64,000 nucleotides of DNA from PALSA-607 sp963825425 (GTDB lineage: Bacteria > Actinomycetota > Actinomycetes > Acidothermales > Acidothermaceae), in assembly GCA_963825425.1 (NCBI GenBank), contig CAWGTF010000013.1:310001-374000 (forward strand), given 5' to 3'. The position numbers and the translations under genes were made by a program. The notes beneath the pieces were generated by a model that searched no databases, was not told where the DNA came from, and worked only from the letters and a program-made list of their open reading frames with translations. This document shows positions 63,841 through 64,000 of this stretch, piece after piece. Numbering within the stretch: the stretch's first letter is position 1; each line of letters opens with the position of its first letter.

Positions 63841-64000
63841 CCTTTGACCGCGCCTTGCATGATGCCTCCGACTATTTGTCGCCCTAGCAGGGCGAACACG
63901 ACGAGGACCGGAAATGTGCACAGCAGCGTGCCGGCCATGATGACGGCCTGCTGCGGGATGTACCCCGACCCCAATCCGGCAAGGCCGATCTGCACGGTCG
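63837..64000 (-). CDS. Carbohydrate ABC transporter permease, 3' end only
   Basis: The window ends inside this gene. The visible 53 residues include IPQQAVIMAGTLLCTFPVL, VVFALLGRQIVGG and the family ending IMQGAVKG, as in MalG/LacG-type inner-membrane permeases. Its TGA (63837-63839) overlaps the ATG of the beta-glucosidase. It would use an ATPase such as MsiK at 30762-31844. Confidence 0.85.
   Translation of the reverse strand, partial: TVQIGLAGLGSGYIPQQAVIMAGTLLCTFPVLVVFALLGRQIVGGIMQGAVKG

Overview
This 64 kb window is high-GC actinobacterial DNA (Actinomycetota). The markers are Lsr2, a WhiB1-type Wbl protein beside a PdtaS-type kinase, the fused 2-oxoglutarate decarboxylase/dehydrogenase Kgd with its small partner, a SigR/RsrA-type thiol-stress sigma/anti-sigma pair, nickel superoxide dismutase with its protease, an acVLRF1 ribosome-rescue-like protein, a TB7.3-like biotinylated protein and DasR/dre control of amino-sugar genes. 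I cannot place it below phylum from sequence alone. No rRNA, tRNA, insertion sequence, prophage or CRISPR array is visible. It reads as ordinary chromosome.

Layout. 0-6.3 kb: end of an aldose epimerase, then a leftward MacAB-like export operon (adaptor, ATPase, permease, DUF5666-like protein, lipoprotein). 6.5-12.5 kb: SMP-30 lactonase, Lsr2, TatB, a CBS/zinc-ribbon protein and the pyruvate-dehydrogenase-type E1a-E1b-E2 operon. 12.5-17.8 kb: VanY-like wall peptidase, Kgd and its partner. 17.8-20 kb: a small MarR-controlled divergon and a quinone-oxidoreductase-like MDR protein. 20.2-24.2 kb: polar amino-acid ABC importer, RmlC-like epimerase, methyltransferase. 24.2-27 kb: SodX/SodN, GNAT, anti-sigma/SigF-type pair. 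27-30.7 kb: membrane protein, lipid kinase, WhiB1, PdtaS. 30.7-36.2 kb: amino-sugar cluster (MsiK ATPase, MurQ, NagA, SIS deaminase-like protein, DasR) with three dre-like operators. 36.2-39.6 kb: PilT-like ATPase, biotinylated protein, biotin carboxylase, BioY. 39.7-42.6 kb: two HD-domain membrane proteins preceded by a possible 20-residue peptide gene. 43-52.4 kb: an unknown protein, RsrA, SigR with a SigR-type promoter, hydrolase, DksA-type zinc finger, SOS peptidase, AroA, RsgA, DUF2087, NUDIX, HisN, CBS protein. 52.4-58.4 kb: acVLRF1, Ycf48-like lipoprotein, MarR/YceI divergon, CPA2 antiporter, three small genes. 58.4-64 kb: XylB, XylA, LacI regulator, GH1 beta-glucosidase and the end of a sugar ABC permease.

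A second, overriding feature is sequence quality. About two dozen well-conserved genes are each split by one to three frame changes, and nearly all are net +1 (one extra base). Homology is continuous across the breaks. I read this as insertion-biased sequencing error in an unpolished long-read or metagenome assembly, not mass pseudogenisation. I therefore give these genes as single reconstructed CDS with the break positions stated.

How the genes work together. Carbon enters as amino sugars (MurQ, NagA, SIS protein under DasR) and as plant-type sugars (xylose, beta-glucosides), with MsiK as a shared importer ATPase, and flows into the PDH-type complex and Kgd. Regulation is by promoter-overlapping operators (MarR twin site, dre sites, a CRP-like site ahead of whiB1, SigR autoregulation). 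The most promising under-described elements are the short peptide gene ahead of the HD-GYP pair, the shared Gly-Phe-rich motifs of the MacAB-like operon, and the CBS/zinc-ribbon protein ahead of the PDH operon.
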